Source of the DNA: Lachnospiraceae bacterium
Lineage (GTDB): Bacteria; Bacillota; Clostridia; Lachnospirales; Lachnospiraceae
Length of the DNA: 11,075 nucleotides
Assembly: GCA_900759225.1 (NCBI GenBank)
Contig: CAAEUM010000020.1
Span: forward strand, 1 to 11,075
Direction of reading: 5' to 3'
In this document: in pieces, positions 1-6,722 of the stretch
Numbering within the stretch: position 1 is the first letter of the stretch
Layout of the letters: each line of letters opens with the position of its first letter
Notes under the pieces: model-generated
Seen by the model: only the letters and a program-made list of their open reading frames with translations
Told to the model about the DNA's origin: nothing
The model's database searches: none
Program-made: the position numbers and the translations under genes

Positions 1-2
1 TA

Positions 3-428
3 GGAACAGATGACGGTGCAAATGTGGAGATCCATGAATTAGTGGGGGATGACAATATTTATATATTTGGGGATCCCAGCCAGACTGTCATTGACCGCTA
101 TAAGAATAAGAGCTACTGCTCCATGGACTGGTATGAAAAGTCGCCGGTTTTAAAAGAAGCTGTAGACTTTATTACAGGGCCCGAAATGATGGCTGTGGGA
201 GATAAGGAAAACCTGACCCGGCTTTCCCATGAGCTTTTAAGCAAGGACTGGTTTATGACCTTCCCTGACTTTGAGGATTACTGCCGTACCCGTGAAAAGG
301 CTTATAATGACTATGAAAACCGTACTGCCTGGGCCCAGAAAATGATGACCAATATCAGCCAGGCCGGCTACTTTTCCTCTGACCGCACAATCCGGGAGTA
401 CAACCGGGACATCTGGAAGCTCAATTAA
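3..428 (+). CDS. glgP: Glycogen/maltodextrin phosphorylase, C-terminal fragment
   Basis: This is the 3' end of a gene whose start lies left of the window; 141 codons are visible in frame 3, ending with TAA at 426-428. Glycogen phosphorylases (GT35, pyridoxal phosphate dependent) release glucose-1-phosphate from alpha-1,4-glucan ends in the cytoplasm. The fragment opens with GTDDGANVEI, matching the family block GT-x-DGANVEI that follows shortly after the PLP-binding lysine (outside the window). It continues with VGDDNIYIFG and closes with the family's C-terminal signature, W-x-x-K-M-x-x-N-I-s-x-a-G-x-FSSDRTI-x-EYN-x-x-IW. The length after GTDDGAN fits a complete C-terminus, so nothing suggests truncation at this end. 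A GTG at 24 could be mistaken for a start but lies inside the conserved block. The gene converges on the decarboxylase operon and shares a terminator with it. Whether the substrate is glycogen or maltodextrin cannot be told from this piece. Confidence 0.92.
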   Translation, partial: GTDDGANVEIHELVGDDNIYIFGDPSQTVIDRYKNKSYCSMDWYEKSPVLKEAVDFITGPEMMAVGDKENLTRLSHELLSKDWFMTFPDFEDYCRTREKAYNDYENRTAWAQKMMTNISQAGYFSSDRTIREYNRDIWKLN

Positions 429-484
429 AAATCCCCGGTGCTTTGTCCATCCTTTCTAAGATGTTCAAAGCACCGGGGATTTTT
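427..484. terminator. Bidirectional intrinsic terminator between convergent genes
   Basis: A perfect 19-bp inverted repeat, arms 427-445 and 466-484, encloses a 20-nt loop. Each arm has the form A5-TCCCCGGTGCTTTG, so on either strand a GC-rich stem ends in a run of T. On the plus strand it begins within the phosphorylase stop codon. On the minus strand it lies about 115 nt past the oadA stop. It can therefore end both convergent transcripts. Confidence 0.9.
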
Positions 485-599
485 AAATCTCAAAGGCCTT
501 CGCCCTTTTTACTTATTGTGAAAGTCCCGGCGGCGCGGAACAATCAACTTTTATAATTTGTAATGCCCGCCGTCAGGCATCCTGTTCGTTTTCCTGTAA

Positions 600-2012
600 T
601 TACACGGGATATGCCTTGTTTGCCTTATCAGCAACAGCCGCATCTACCTTCTTCTGCTGAGCATCTCTGTACTGGAAGAACTCCTTTGCAACAGCAGGGA
701 ATAAAGCATAGCTTAATACATCCTCATCCTGCTGCTTCCACTGTGCGCATTCCTTCTCAAACTGAGGAAGCTGAGGAGCGATCAGGTCTGCCGGGCGGCA
801 GGTGATCGGTGTCTCATCACCGATGATCTTCTTCTGAACCTCTGGATTAAATGGCTTTACAGTCTGGCCAAATTCACCAAGCATGATCTTCTTGGACTCC
901 TTTGGAACCATCTTGTAGCGCTCACCCATAACTACGTTAAGAACAGCCTGGGTACCTACGATCTGAGAGGACGGAGTTACCAGCGGCGGCTCGCCGAAGT
1001 CCTTGCGGACTCTCGGAATCTCCTCCAGAACCTCACGGTACTTATCTTCCTGTCCAGCCTCCTTTAACTGGCTTACCAGGTTAGACAGCATACCGCCAGG
1101 AACCTGATACTGCAGTGTCTTAATGTTAACACCCAGAACCTTTGGATTGAGACGGCCGCTCTTTAATGCCTCCTCGCGGATCGGCTGGAAATAATCTGCG
1201 ATCTCTGCCAGAAGTGTCTGGTCAAAACCAGTGTCATAAGGTGTACCGCGGAAGGTTTCAACCATAACCTCGGTTGCCGGCTGGCTGGTACCCAGTGCCA
1301 GAGGTGACATTGCACAGTCAATGATCTCACAGCCTGCCTCTACTGCCTTTAAGTAGGTCATGGAAGCAACGCCTGAGGTGTAGTGTGTATGCAGATCGAT
1401 GGGAAGGCTTGTTCCTTCCTTCAATGCGCGTACCAGCTCATCTGCCTGGTATGGGGTAAGAAGGCCTGCCATATCCTTGATGCACAGGGAATCTGCACCC
1501 ATATCTTCAATCTTCCTTGCAATATCTCTCCAGTAGTCCAGTGTATAAGCATCACCCAGGGTATAGCACAGTGCGATCTGAGCATGGCCCTTTTCCTTCT
1601 TGGTTGCCTTTACAGCTGTCTCCAGGTTGCGGATATCGTTTAAGCAGTCAAAAATACGGATAATATCAATACCATTTGCAATGGACTTCTGTACAAAGTA
1701 TTCTACTACATCATCTGCATAATGATTGTAGCCCAGGATATTCTGTCCGCGGAACAGCATCTGAAGCTTTGTATTCTTAAAGCCGTCCCTTAACTTTCTC
1801 AGTCTGTCCCATGGATCTTCCTTCAGGAAGCGCAGGCAGGCGTCAAAGGTAGCGCCGCCCCAGCACTCTACTGCATGGTAGCCTACCTTATCCATCTTAT
1901 CGATAATCGGCAGCATCTGCTCTGTAGACATTCTGGTTGCCAGCAGGGACTGATGAGCGTCACGAAGGACAGTCTCAACAATCTTTACCGGCTTTTTCTC
2001 TATCTCTGCCAT
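600..2012 (-). CDS. oadA: Oxaloacetate decarboxylase alpha-type carboxyltransferase (OadA/PycB), no biotin domain
   Basis: A 470-residue carboxyltransferase that moves a carboxyl group between pyruvate/oxaloacetate and protein-bound biotin. The N-terminal HMGL-like TIM barrel (about residues 10-275) shows the metal-site features of the family: RDAHQS with Asp18, the IKDMAGLL block with Lys179 (the lysine carbamylated in relatives) and DLHTH with His208 and His210. A conserved PYC/OADA domain follows to about residue 430. The protein ends after an Ala/Lys-rich tail and lacks the biotinyl domain fused to the C-terminus in classical OadA; a separate carrier gene (3239-3607) supplies it. The start is the ATG at 2012, preceded by AGGAGG. 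It is the last gene of the operon, 32 nt after oadB. In family terms it could be oxaloacetate decarboxylase alpha, pyruvate carboxylase subunit B or the 5S subunit of transcarboxylase. The adjacent OadB favours a membrane-coupled decarboxylase, and the missing biotin carboxylase argues against ATP-driven pyruvate carboxylase here. Confidence 0.9.
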   Translation of the reverse strand: MAEIEKKPVKIVETVLRDAHQSLLATRMSTEQMLPIIDKMDKVGYHAVECWGGATFDACLRFLKEDPWDRLRKLRDGFKNTKLQMLFRGQNILGYNHYADDVVEYFVQKSIANGIDIIRIFDCLNDIRNLETAVKATKKEKGHAQIALCYTLGDAYTLDYWRDIARKIEDMGADSLCIKDMAGLLTPYQADELVRALKEGTSLPIDLHTHYTSGVASMTYLKAVEAGCEIIDCAMSPLALGTSQPATEVMVETFRGTPYDTGFDQTLLAEIADYFQPIREEALKSGRLNPKVLGVNIKTLQYQVPGGMLSNLVSQLKEAGQEDKYREVLEEIPRVRKDFGEPPLVTPSSQIVGTQAVLNVVMGERYKMVPKESKKIMLGEFGQTVKPFNPEVQKKIIGDETPITCRPADLIAPQLPQFEKECAQWKQQDEDVLSYALFPAVAKEFFQYRDAQQKKVDAAVADKANKAYPV

Positions 2013-2044
2013 AGTTTAAATCCTCCTAATCATTCTATATTAAC

Positions 2045-3190
2045 TTACACTCCAAAAATTGCCATGAAGGTACCTGCTGCAACGGCAGTACCGATAACAC
2101 CCGCTACGTTTGGTCCCATTGCATGCATCAGCAGGAAGTTGGTCGGATCATACTCGGAACCTACCTTCTGAGATACACGTGCTGCCATAGGAACGGCTGA
2201 TACACCCGCAGAACCGATCAGCGGGTTGATCTTTCCGCCTGTCAGCTTGCAGAGGATCTTTCCTAAAAGGACGCCGCCTATGGTGCCGAAGATAAATGCT
2301 ACAAGGCCTAAAGCTACGATCTTAATGGTTGTTACATTTAAGAATGCCTCTGCACTTGTGGTTGCACCTACGGAAGTACCAAGCAGGATAACTACAATGT
2401 ACATCAGAGCATTGCTTGCTGTTTCTGCCAGCTGCTTTACAACACCGCTCTCGCGGAACAGGTTTCCAAGCATCAGCATACCTACTAACGGAGCAGTAGA
2501 CGGCAGGATCAAGCATACAACAATGGTAACAATAATCGGGAATAAGATCTTCTCCAGCTTTGAAACAGGACGAAGCTGTTCCATCTTAATGGTACGCTCC
2601 TTTGGAGTAGTCAGAAGCTTCATAAATGGCGGCTGGATAATGGGAACCAGGGCCATGTAGGAATAAGCTGCTACTGCAATGGGGCCCATGATCTGTGTCT
2701 GTCCCAGCTTACTGCACAGGAACAGGGAAGTAGGGCCGTCTGCACCGCCGATAATGGAGATTGCAGCTGCCTCTTTTCCTGAGAAGCCAAGAAGGATCGC
2801 AAAAAAGTATGCAGAATAGATACCCAGCTGTGCCGCTGCACCCATAAGGAAGCTGATAGGATTTGCGATCAATGGGCCAAAGTCCGTCATGGCTCCTACT
2901 CCCAGGAAGATCAGGGAAGGAAGGATACTCCACTCATCAAGCTGGAAGAAATACCATAACAGTCCGCCTGTTCCGTTGGAGGACTGCTCCGGAGAATACA
3001 TGATCTCCGGATAAATATTTACTAACAGCATACCAAATGCGATCGGGATCAGCAGCAGCGGTTCAAACCCCTTTCTGATTGCAAGGTATAAGAACACCAG
3101 CGCTACTACGATCATAGCGTAGTTCCCTGCAGACAGGTGGAAAAATGCCATCTGCTCTGCAAGGTTTGATAACAAATTGCCAAAATCCAT
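2045..3190 (-). CDS. oadB: Sodium-translocating decarboxylase beta subunit (OadB/GcdB/MmdB)
   Basis: A 381-residue polytopic membrane protein. In this family it decarboxylates carboxybiotin and couples the reaction to Na+ export. Several hydrophobic segments run through the whole length. The signature ISIIGGADGPTS is present with Asp151, the equivalent of the Na+-site aspartate of Klebsiella OadB. A second signature, NPLIGSAGVSAVP, carries Asn322, Gly326 and Ser331 with the same spacing as the functional Asn/Gly/Ser set of Klebsiella. It is followed by HAMGPNVAGVIG near the C-terminus. Nothing essential appears missing, so the pump should be active. The length is at the short end of the family range. 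The ATG at 3190 is preceded by GGAGG (ATATGGAGGAAACATT). The gene lies 48 nt after the biotin carrier gene and 32 nt before oadA. Beta subunits of oxaloacetate, methylmalonyl-CoA and glutaconyl-CoA decarboxylases look alike, so the sequence does not fix the substrate. Confidence 0.93.
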   Translation of the reverse strand: MDFGNLLSNLAEQMAFFHLSAGNYAMIVVALVFLYLAIRKGFEPLLLIPIAFGMLLVNIYPEIMYSPEQSSNGTGGLLWYFFQLDEWSILPSLIFLGVGAMTDFGPLIANPISFLMGAAAQLGIYSAYFFAILLGFSGKEAAAISIIGGADGPTSLFLCSKLGQTQIMGPIAVAAYSYMALVPIIQPPFMKLLTTPKERTIKMEQLRPVSKLEKILFPIIVTIVVCLILPSTAPLVGMLMLGNLFRESGVVKQLAETASNALMYIVVILLGTSVGATTSAEAFLNVTTIKIVALGLVAFIFGTIGGVLLGKILCKLTGGKINPLIGSAGVSAVPMAARVSQKVGSEYDPTNFLLMHAMGPNVAGVIGTAVAAGTFMAIFGV

Positions 3191-3238
3191 AATGTTTCCT
3201 CCATATGAAAGCCATATCCCTATGGCCTCACCCTAGCT

Positions 3239-3607
3239 TTAATTCAGAGTAGCCAATACCGCGCCGGATTCTACGGAATCGCCGGTGGATACATTAATGG
3301 TAGCAATGGTTCCGTCCTGAGGAGCTACGATATCATTCTCCATCTTCATAGCCTCAAGAACAAGCACAACATCACCCTTCTTTACTGCCTGGCCTGCTGC
3401 TGCCTTTACAGCAACTACCTTGCCTGGCATTGGAGCGGTTACAGTTACAGAGCCTGCTGCGCCTGCTGGAGCTGCCGGTGCTGGGGCTGCTGCGGGAGCT
3501 GCCGGTGCAGCTGGGGCTGCTACTACGGGAGCAACGCCTGCTGCAGCGCCTTCTTCTACGGTTACTGCATATGCTTTTCCATTAACTGTAATTGTATATG
3601 TCTTCAT
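3239..3607 (-). CDS. Biotin carboxyl carrier subunit of decarboxylase (OadC/MmdC/GcdC type)
   Basis: A 122-residue acyl carrier that bears the biotin shuttling CO2 between the carboxyltransferase(s) and the membrane decarboxylase. The N-terminal 20 residues (MKTYTITVNGKAYAVTVEEG) form the usual short beta segment of MmdC/GcdC proteins. A flexible Ala/Pro-rich linker follows (about 21-52). The biotinyl/lipoyl domain (about 53-122) carries the motif EAMKMEN, with Lys88 as the expected biotinylation site, and the hairpin motif APMPGKV at its beginning. The strong AGGAGG before the ATG at 3607 supports the start. The linker composition resembles the Ala/Pro tract of the upstream OadG-like protein, as is common when the two pack together. 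The gene sits in mid operon, where one carrier could serve both carboxyltransferases. Confidence 0.93.
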   Translation of the reverse strand: MKTYTITVNGKAYAVTVEEGAAAGVAPVVAAPAAPAAPAAAPAPAAPAGAAGSVTVTAPMPGKVVAVKAAAGQAVKKGDVVLVLEAMKMENDIVAPQDGTIATINVSTGDSVESGAVLATLN

Positions 3608-3660
3608 TTTTTATTCCTCCTGAATGAAATCGAAATCGTGATGCCTTGCCGGCCTCACTG

Positions 3661-4479
3661 TTATCTTCTATGAGAACCACCTACGCGACGGATAGAACGT
3701 ACTACCAGACCGTTGGAAGAGGTTCCTTCATATGCCGCGATCGCAGCAGAGATCACTGCCACAAGCTCTGCGTCATCACATAAGTCAGCAGATACAGCTG
3801 CCGGAGCCGCTGCTGGTGCAGATGCTGCCGGTACTGCCGGAGCCGCTGATGCAGGTGCTGGCTTTGCGCTCTTTCCAGCCTCCCACTGATGGATAAATTT
3901 AAAGCAGTAAATTAAAAGGCTGATAAATACCAGAACTGCAAATACAGTGCCAATACCAATAGCAGAATATACAGTAGCCTCCTCCATTAAGGCGCTGACG
4001 GAATTATCCTTTTCCTCGCCTGCGGACACATCTGTAAATTCAGCCTGGATTTCCTGTGTCATCATGTTCAGGTTCATTACATAAAGCTTTGTTCCCTCTG
4101 CAAATGTAACCGGAACGGTTGTTGTGTAGCTTCCATCAGCCAGAAGAACGGTTGCAGCCGCTTCTGTGTCAATGCTCTTTAAAGCGCCCATTTCGCTTCT
4201 TACTTCCAGCTGCTCCTCGTAAATATCAGCGCTGACTGTATCTCCCTGCGCCTTTGCAAGCTGTGACTGTACGATCAGCTGTTCATTTGAAAGCCCAAGG
4301 GTCTGTACGGCAGAAAGAGCAATGGCATCACCCATGGCATCCTCAACCGGAGTACCGTCTGTACTGATCTTCGGCGCGTCCTCTACAGCCTCATCCTGGC
4401 TTGCAGAGCAGGCTGACAGGCTCACCAGGCAGGCAGACATAAGGGCTGCTGCTGCCATTCGTCTCATTAATCGTTTCAT
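3661..4479 (-). CDS. OadG-like decarboxylase gamma subunit made as a lipoprotein
   Basis: A 272-residue protein likely to anchor and assemble the decarboxylase at the membrane. Residues 1-24 form a lipoprotein signal (MKRLMRR, hydrophobic stretch, then lipobox LSAC with Cys24). An extracytoplasmic part of roughly 145 residues follows, rich in Gln, Glu and Ala, which I do not recognise by sequence. A single membrane helix lies at about 172-195 (AIGIGTVFAVLVFISLLIYC). Next comes an Ala/Pro-rich tract (about 206-231), then a C-terminal segment with ELVAVISAAIAAYEG and VVRSIRR, the ending typical of OadG/sodium-pump decarboxylase gamma proteins. Classical OadG is about 80-120 residues, so this one carries a large added outer domain. 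The start ATG at 4479 has AGAGGTG upstream. It begins 17 nt after the carboxyltransferase stop, so the two genes are probably translationally coupled. Confidence 0.82.
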   Translation of the reverse strand: MKRLMRRMAAAALMSACLVSLSACSASQDEAVEDAPKISTDGTPVEDAMGDAIALSAVQTLGLSNEQLIVQSQLAKAQGDTVSADIYEEQLEVRSEMGALKSIDTEAAATVLLADGSYTTTVPVTFAEGTKLYVMNLNMMTQEIQAEFTDVSAGEEKDNSVSALMEEATVYSAIGIGTVFAVLVFISLLIYCFKFIHQWEAGKSAKPAPASAAPAVPAASAPAAAPAAVSADLCDDAELVAVISAAIAAYEGTSSNGLVVRSIRRVGGSHRR

Positions 4480-4496
4480 ATACCTGTCACCTCTCT

Positions 4497-5948
4497 TTAA
4501 ACTGTTCCATGCTTTTTCGCCGGGCGTTCCTCGCTTTTTGTGAACAGCATCTCAAAGGCGGCGATCACTCTCTGCCGTGTTTCCTCTGCCTTGATAATAT
4601 CATCTACATAGCCTCTTCTTGCTGCTGCCACAGCGCTGGACTGCAGAGCCGTATACTGAGCCTTCTTCTCCTGGATCAGAGCCACTGCACCCTCAGAATC
4701 AGCAATCTCCTTGGAGTACATGATCTTTACAGCCTCTTCCGGATCCATCATACCGATCACTGCATTCTCCCATGCATAGACAATGTCAGTGCCAAGGCTC
4801 TTGCTTCCCATTGTCAATCCGGCACTTCCCAGCGCTTCCTTCACCACAACCGTTACCTTCGGAACGCTTGCATTTGCATACGCGTAGGTGAGGCGGGCTG
4901 CTGCCTTTGCGATCCGTCTCTCGCTGCACATCTTTGCCTTATAGCCGTTTACATTTACGAGGGTCAGAACCGGGATGCTGAATGCATCACAGAAGTTAAT
5001 AAATTCAACTGCCTTATCACAGCCTTTTCCTGACAGGCAGGACTCAAAGCTTTCTGTCTTCTGGCCGTCTGTATATACCTCAGTGCGGTTTGCAACACAG
5101 CCTACGGTATTTCCGTTGAGACGGATAAAGGCAGTCACCATAGAAGGCTCATAATCCTTCTTTACTTCCATTACGAAGCTGCTGTCGGAAATCATAGACA
5201 GTGCCAGCAGTGTATCCCCTGCACAGCCTTCAATGCCGGTGCACATACGGTTCAGATCATCCTGGCACTCTGCATAGGATAAGTCCTCCTCATTATTTGC
5301 AGGAAGAATGGAAACCAGTGTGCGGATCTGTGATAATACAGAAGCCTCATCACCGGTAAAGTCTACAAGGCCTGCTTCTTTGCTCTGGAATGCAGCGCTG
5401 GAGGTATCACATTTCTCCTTGTAGTTGCCCTCTAAAGCATTTGGGGAATTGACAAACAGCTTTCCTGTCTTCTCTTCCATGAAAGTAAAGTCTGCCATTC
5501 CTGCTGATACAGCCATACCGCCGCCACAGGTTCCAAAAATTGCCATAATCTGAGGAATCACGCCGGAAGCCATTGTCTGGCTCAGATAAAGCTTTCCGAA
5601 ACCGTCCAGTGCATCCGTTGCTTCCTGAAGGCGAAGTCCTGCACAGTCAACCAGCCCAATAATGGGAGCTCCCATCTTCATTGCCATGGAATAAAGATTG
5701 CAGATTTTCTTTGCGTGCATCTCACCCATGGAACCGCCTAATACAGACGCATCCTGGCTGTATACGTATACCAGGCATCCGCCGATCGTGCCGTAACCGG
5801 TAACTACACCGTCAGCGGGCGTGTCCTGCTCAGTCATGTTAAAGTCGGTGCTTCTGGCTGTAATATATGCGCCGATTTCAACAAAACTGTTCTCATCAAG
5901 CAGTGCGGCTATACGGCTGCTTGCTGAAGTTTGTGCTGAATTACTCAT
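4497..5948 (-). CDS. Divergent MmdA/PccB-type acyl-CoA carboxyltransferase
   Basis: A 483-residue protein of the two-domain crotonase-fold carboxyltransferase family (methylmalonyl-CoA decarboxylase alpha, propionyl-CoA carboxylase beta, transcarboxylase 12S). The N-half shows SFVEIGA (21-27), DGVVTGYGTI (46-55), VYVYSQD (61-67), GGSMGEMHAKKI (71-82) and ASGVIPQI (127-134). The C-half shows RLNGNTVGCVAN (276-287), KAVEFINFCDAFSIPVLTLV (312-331) and VPKVTVVV (362-369). Family residues are altered at several active-site blocks: the usual GPCAGG reads GTCGGG (139-144), the usual DVPGF reads NVNGYK (332-337), the GGAY block reads GSAG (374-377) and MGAEGAV reads MDPEEAV (401-407). The fold is safe but the substrate is not. 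The frame is open to 6023, yet the ATG at 5948 is chosen because GGAGG lies 8 nt upstream and the family N-terminus starts there. It is the first gene of the operon, behind a near-consensus promoter. Confidence 0.83.
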   Translation of the reverse strand: MSNSAQTSASSRIAALLDENSFVEIGAYITARSTDFNMTEQDTPADGVVTGYGTIGGCLVYVYSQDASVLGGSMGEMHAKKICNLYSMAMKMGAPIIGLVDCAGLRLQEATDALDGFGKLYLSQTMASGVIPQIMAIFGTCGGGMAVSAGMADFTFMEEKTGKLFVNSPNALEGNYKEKCDTSSAAFQSKEAGLVDFTGDEASVLSQIRTLVSILPANNEEDLSYAECQDDLNRMCTGIEGCAGDTLLALSMISDSSFVMEVKKDYEPSMVTAFIRLNGNTVGCVANRTEVYTDGQKTESFESCLSGKGCDKAVEFINFCDAFSIPVLTLVNVNGYKAKMCSERRIAKAAARLTYAYANASVPKVTVVVKEALGSAGLTMGSKSLGTDIVYAWENAVIGMMDPEEAVKIMYSKEIADSEGAVALIQEKKAQYTALQSSAVAAARRGYVDDIIKAEETRQRVIAAFEMLFTKSEERPAKKHGTV

Positions 5949-6038
5949 TTTCCAGTCCTCCATCATATAAAGATTTACAACATCCACGCAGGGAAGCGTA
6001 ATCCCCCCGCGGGAAAACAACAAATATTGCCATATACA

Positions 6039-6067
6039 ATTATAATAACAATCCTGTCAAATATCAA
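6039..6067 (-). promoter_or_regulatory. Sigma-A-type promoter of the decarboxylase operon
   Basis: On the minus strand a -35 box TTGATA (6062-6067) is separated by 17 bp from a perfect -10 box TATAAT (6039-6044). This predicts a start near 6032 and a leader of about 84 nt. An overlapping weaker alternative is TTGACA (6055-6060) with TATATG (6031-6036), spacer 18. No other promoter of this quality is seen before the five genes. Confidence 0.7.
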
Positions 6068-6072
6068 GGCAT

Positions 6073-6096
6073 TTTCACCTTAAAAGTGAAACTTTT
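6073..6096. promoter_or_regulatory. Overlapping palindromes just upstream of the operon -35 box
   Basis: Two inverted repeats share sequence: TTTCAC (6073-6078) with GTGAAA (6086-6091), and AAAAGT (6082-6087) with ACTTTT (6091-6096). Relative to the predicted start near 6032 they lie at about -41 to -65, where an activator would bind. I cannot name the regulator. Confidence 0.35.
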
Positions 6097-6123
6097 AACG
6101 AGATTTACAGCAATACCTATAAC

Positions 6124-6157
6124 ATTTCAGCCATGCAGTATATTGCATGGCTGAAAT
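6124..6157. other. Perfect 14-bp hairpin in the lysC/decarboxylase gap
   Basis: Arms 6124-6137 (ATTTCAGCCATGCA) and 6144-6157 are perfect inverted repeats around a 6-nt loop. In the minus-strand RNA it follows the larger hairpin at 6171-6237. There is no T-run on either side, so it is not a standard intrinsic terminator. It may help form the lysC mRNA 3' end, or be a protein-binding site. Confidence 0.45.
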
Positions 6158-6170
6158 CTACAAAATATGC

Positions 6171-6237
6171 AGCAGTTCAGCCTTGAGAAGCTTCATAGGA
6201 TGGACGTCCAATGCTTCAGATACAAAGCTAAACTGCT
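6171..6237 (-). other. Long wobble-paired hairpin after lysC (possible 3' UTR element or small RNA)
   Basis: It starts 12 nt after the lysC stop. In minus-strand RNA, nt 6237-6223 pair with 6185-6171 for 15 bp without mismatch, two of the pairs being G-U. As plus-strand RNA the same two positions would be A-C mismatches, which suggests an RNA function in the lysC direction. An inner 5-bp helix (GAAGC 6217-6213 with GCUUC 6191-6187) and a short AUUGGA/UCCUAU pairing with one mismatch extend it. A weak AUAUUUUG follows, poor for a terminator. It resembles no RNA family I know. Confidence 0.45.
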
Positions 6238-6248
6238 CCAGTTATATT

Positions 6249-6722
6249 TTACAGAGTAAAAAACTTATCATGGATCACCTGTACCGCCTTTTCGGCATCC
6301 CTGCGGTCAACCAGGACAGAAATCTTAATCTCACTGGTAGAAATCATATTAATATTGATCCCGGCATCATAAAGGGCTTCAAACAGGCTTGCTGCCACTC
6401 CCGGGTTGTTGATCATTCCAGCTCCCACAACTGAAACCTTGGCTATATCTGTATTTGTCTCAAGGCGCACAAAGCGGATCTCCTCCTGATGCTCCCTTAA
6501 AAGGGCTGCTGCACGCTCCAGGTCGTCCTGGGCTACCGTAAAGCAGATATCCTTTCCCTCCCCATGTCCGATTCCCTGAAGGATAATATCTACATTAATG
6601 TGGTTTCTTGCCAACAGGGAAAATACCTTAAAGGAAGTTCCTGTTTCATCCGGCACTCCGATCAGAGCGATCCTTGAAATATTCTTATCTTTTGCAACAC
6701 TGCTTATACTTGTCTTCTCCAT
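6249..6722 (-). other. Candidate internal start giving an aspartokinase beta subunit
   Basis: Bacillus subtilis aspartokinase II is known to make a separate ACT-only beta subunit from an in-frame internal start near codon 246. Here Met247 (ATG at 6720-6722), just before the first ACT domain, is preceded by AAGGGAG (6734-6740), although the 11-nt gap is long. The product would be 157 residues, ending at the lysC stop. Inferred from position and family precedent. Confidence 0.4.

Noticed and set aside
485..599. Further hairpins in the 3' region of the decarboxylase operon (around 525-545 and 562-580)
   Set aside because: The stems are only about 5 bp and no clear U-tract follows. The strong palindrome at 427-484 explains transcription termination better.
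3420..3623. Ala/Gly-rich plus-strand frame opposite the biotin carrier
   Set aside because: It is the complement of the Ala/Pro linker codons of the carrier gene; repetitive GCN codons keep the opposite frame open without meaning.
5949..6023. N-terminal extension of the carboxyltransferase (25 more codons from 6023)
   Set aside because: The extension has no ribosome site at its start, runs over the GGAGG of the ATG at 5948 and does not resemble the family N-terminus.
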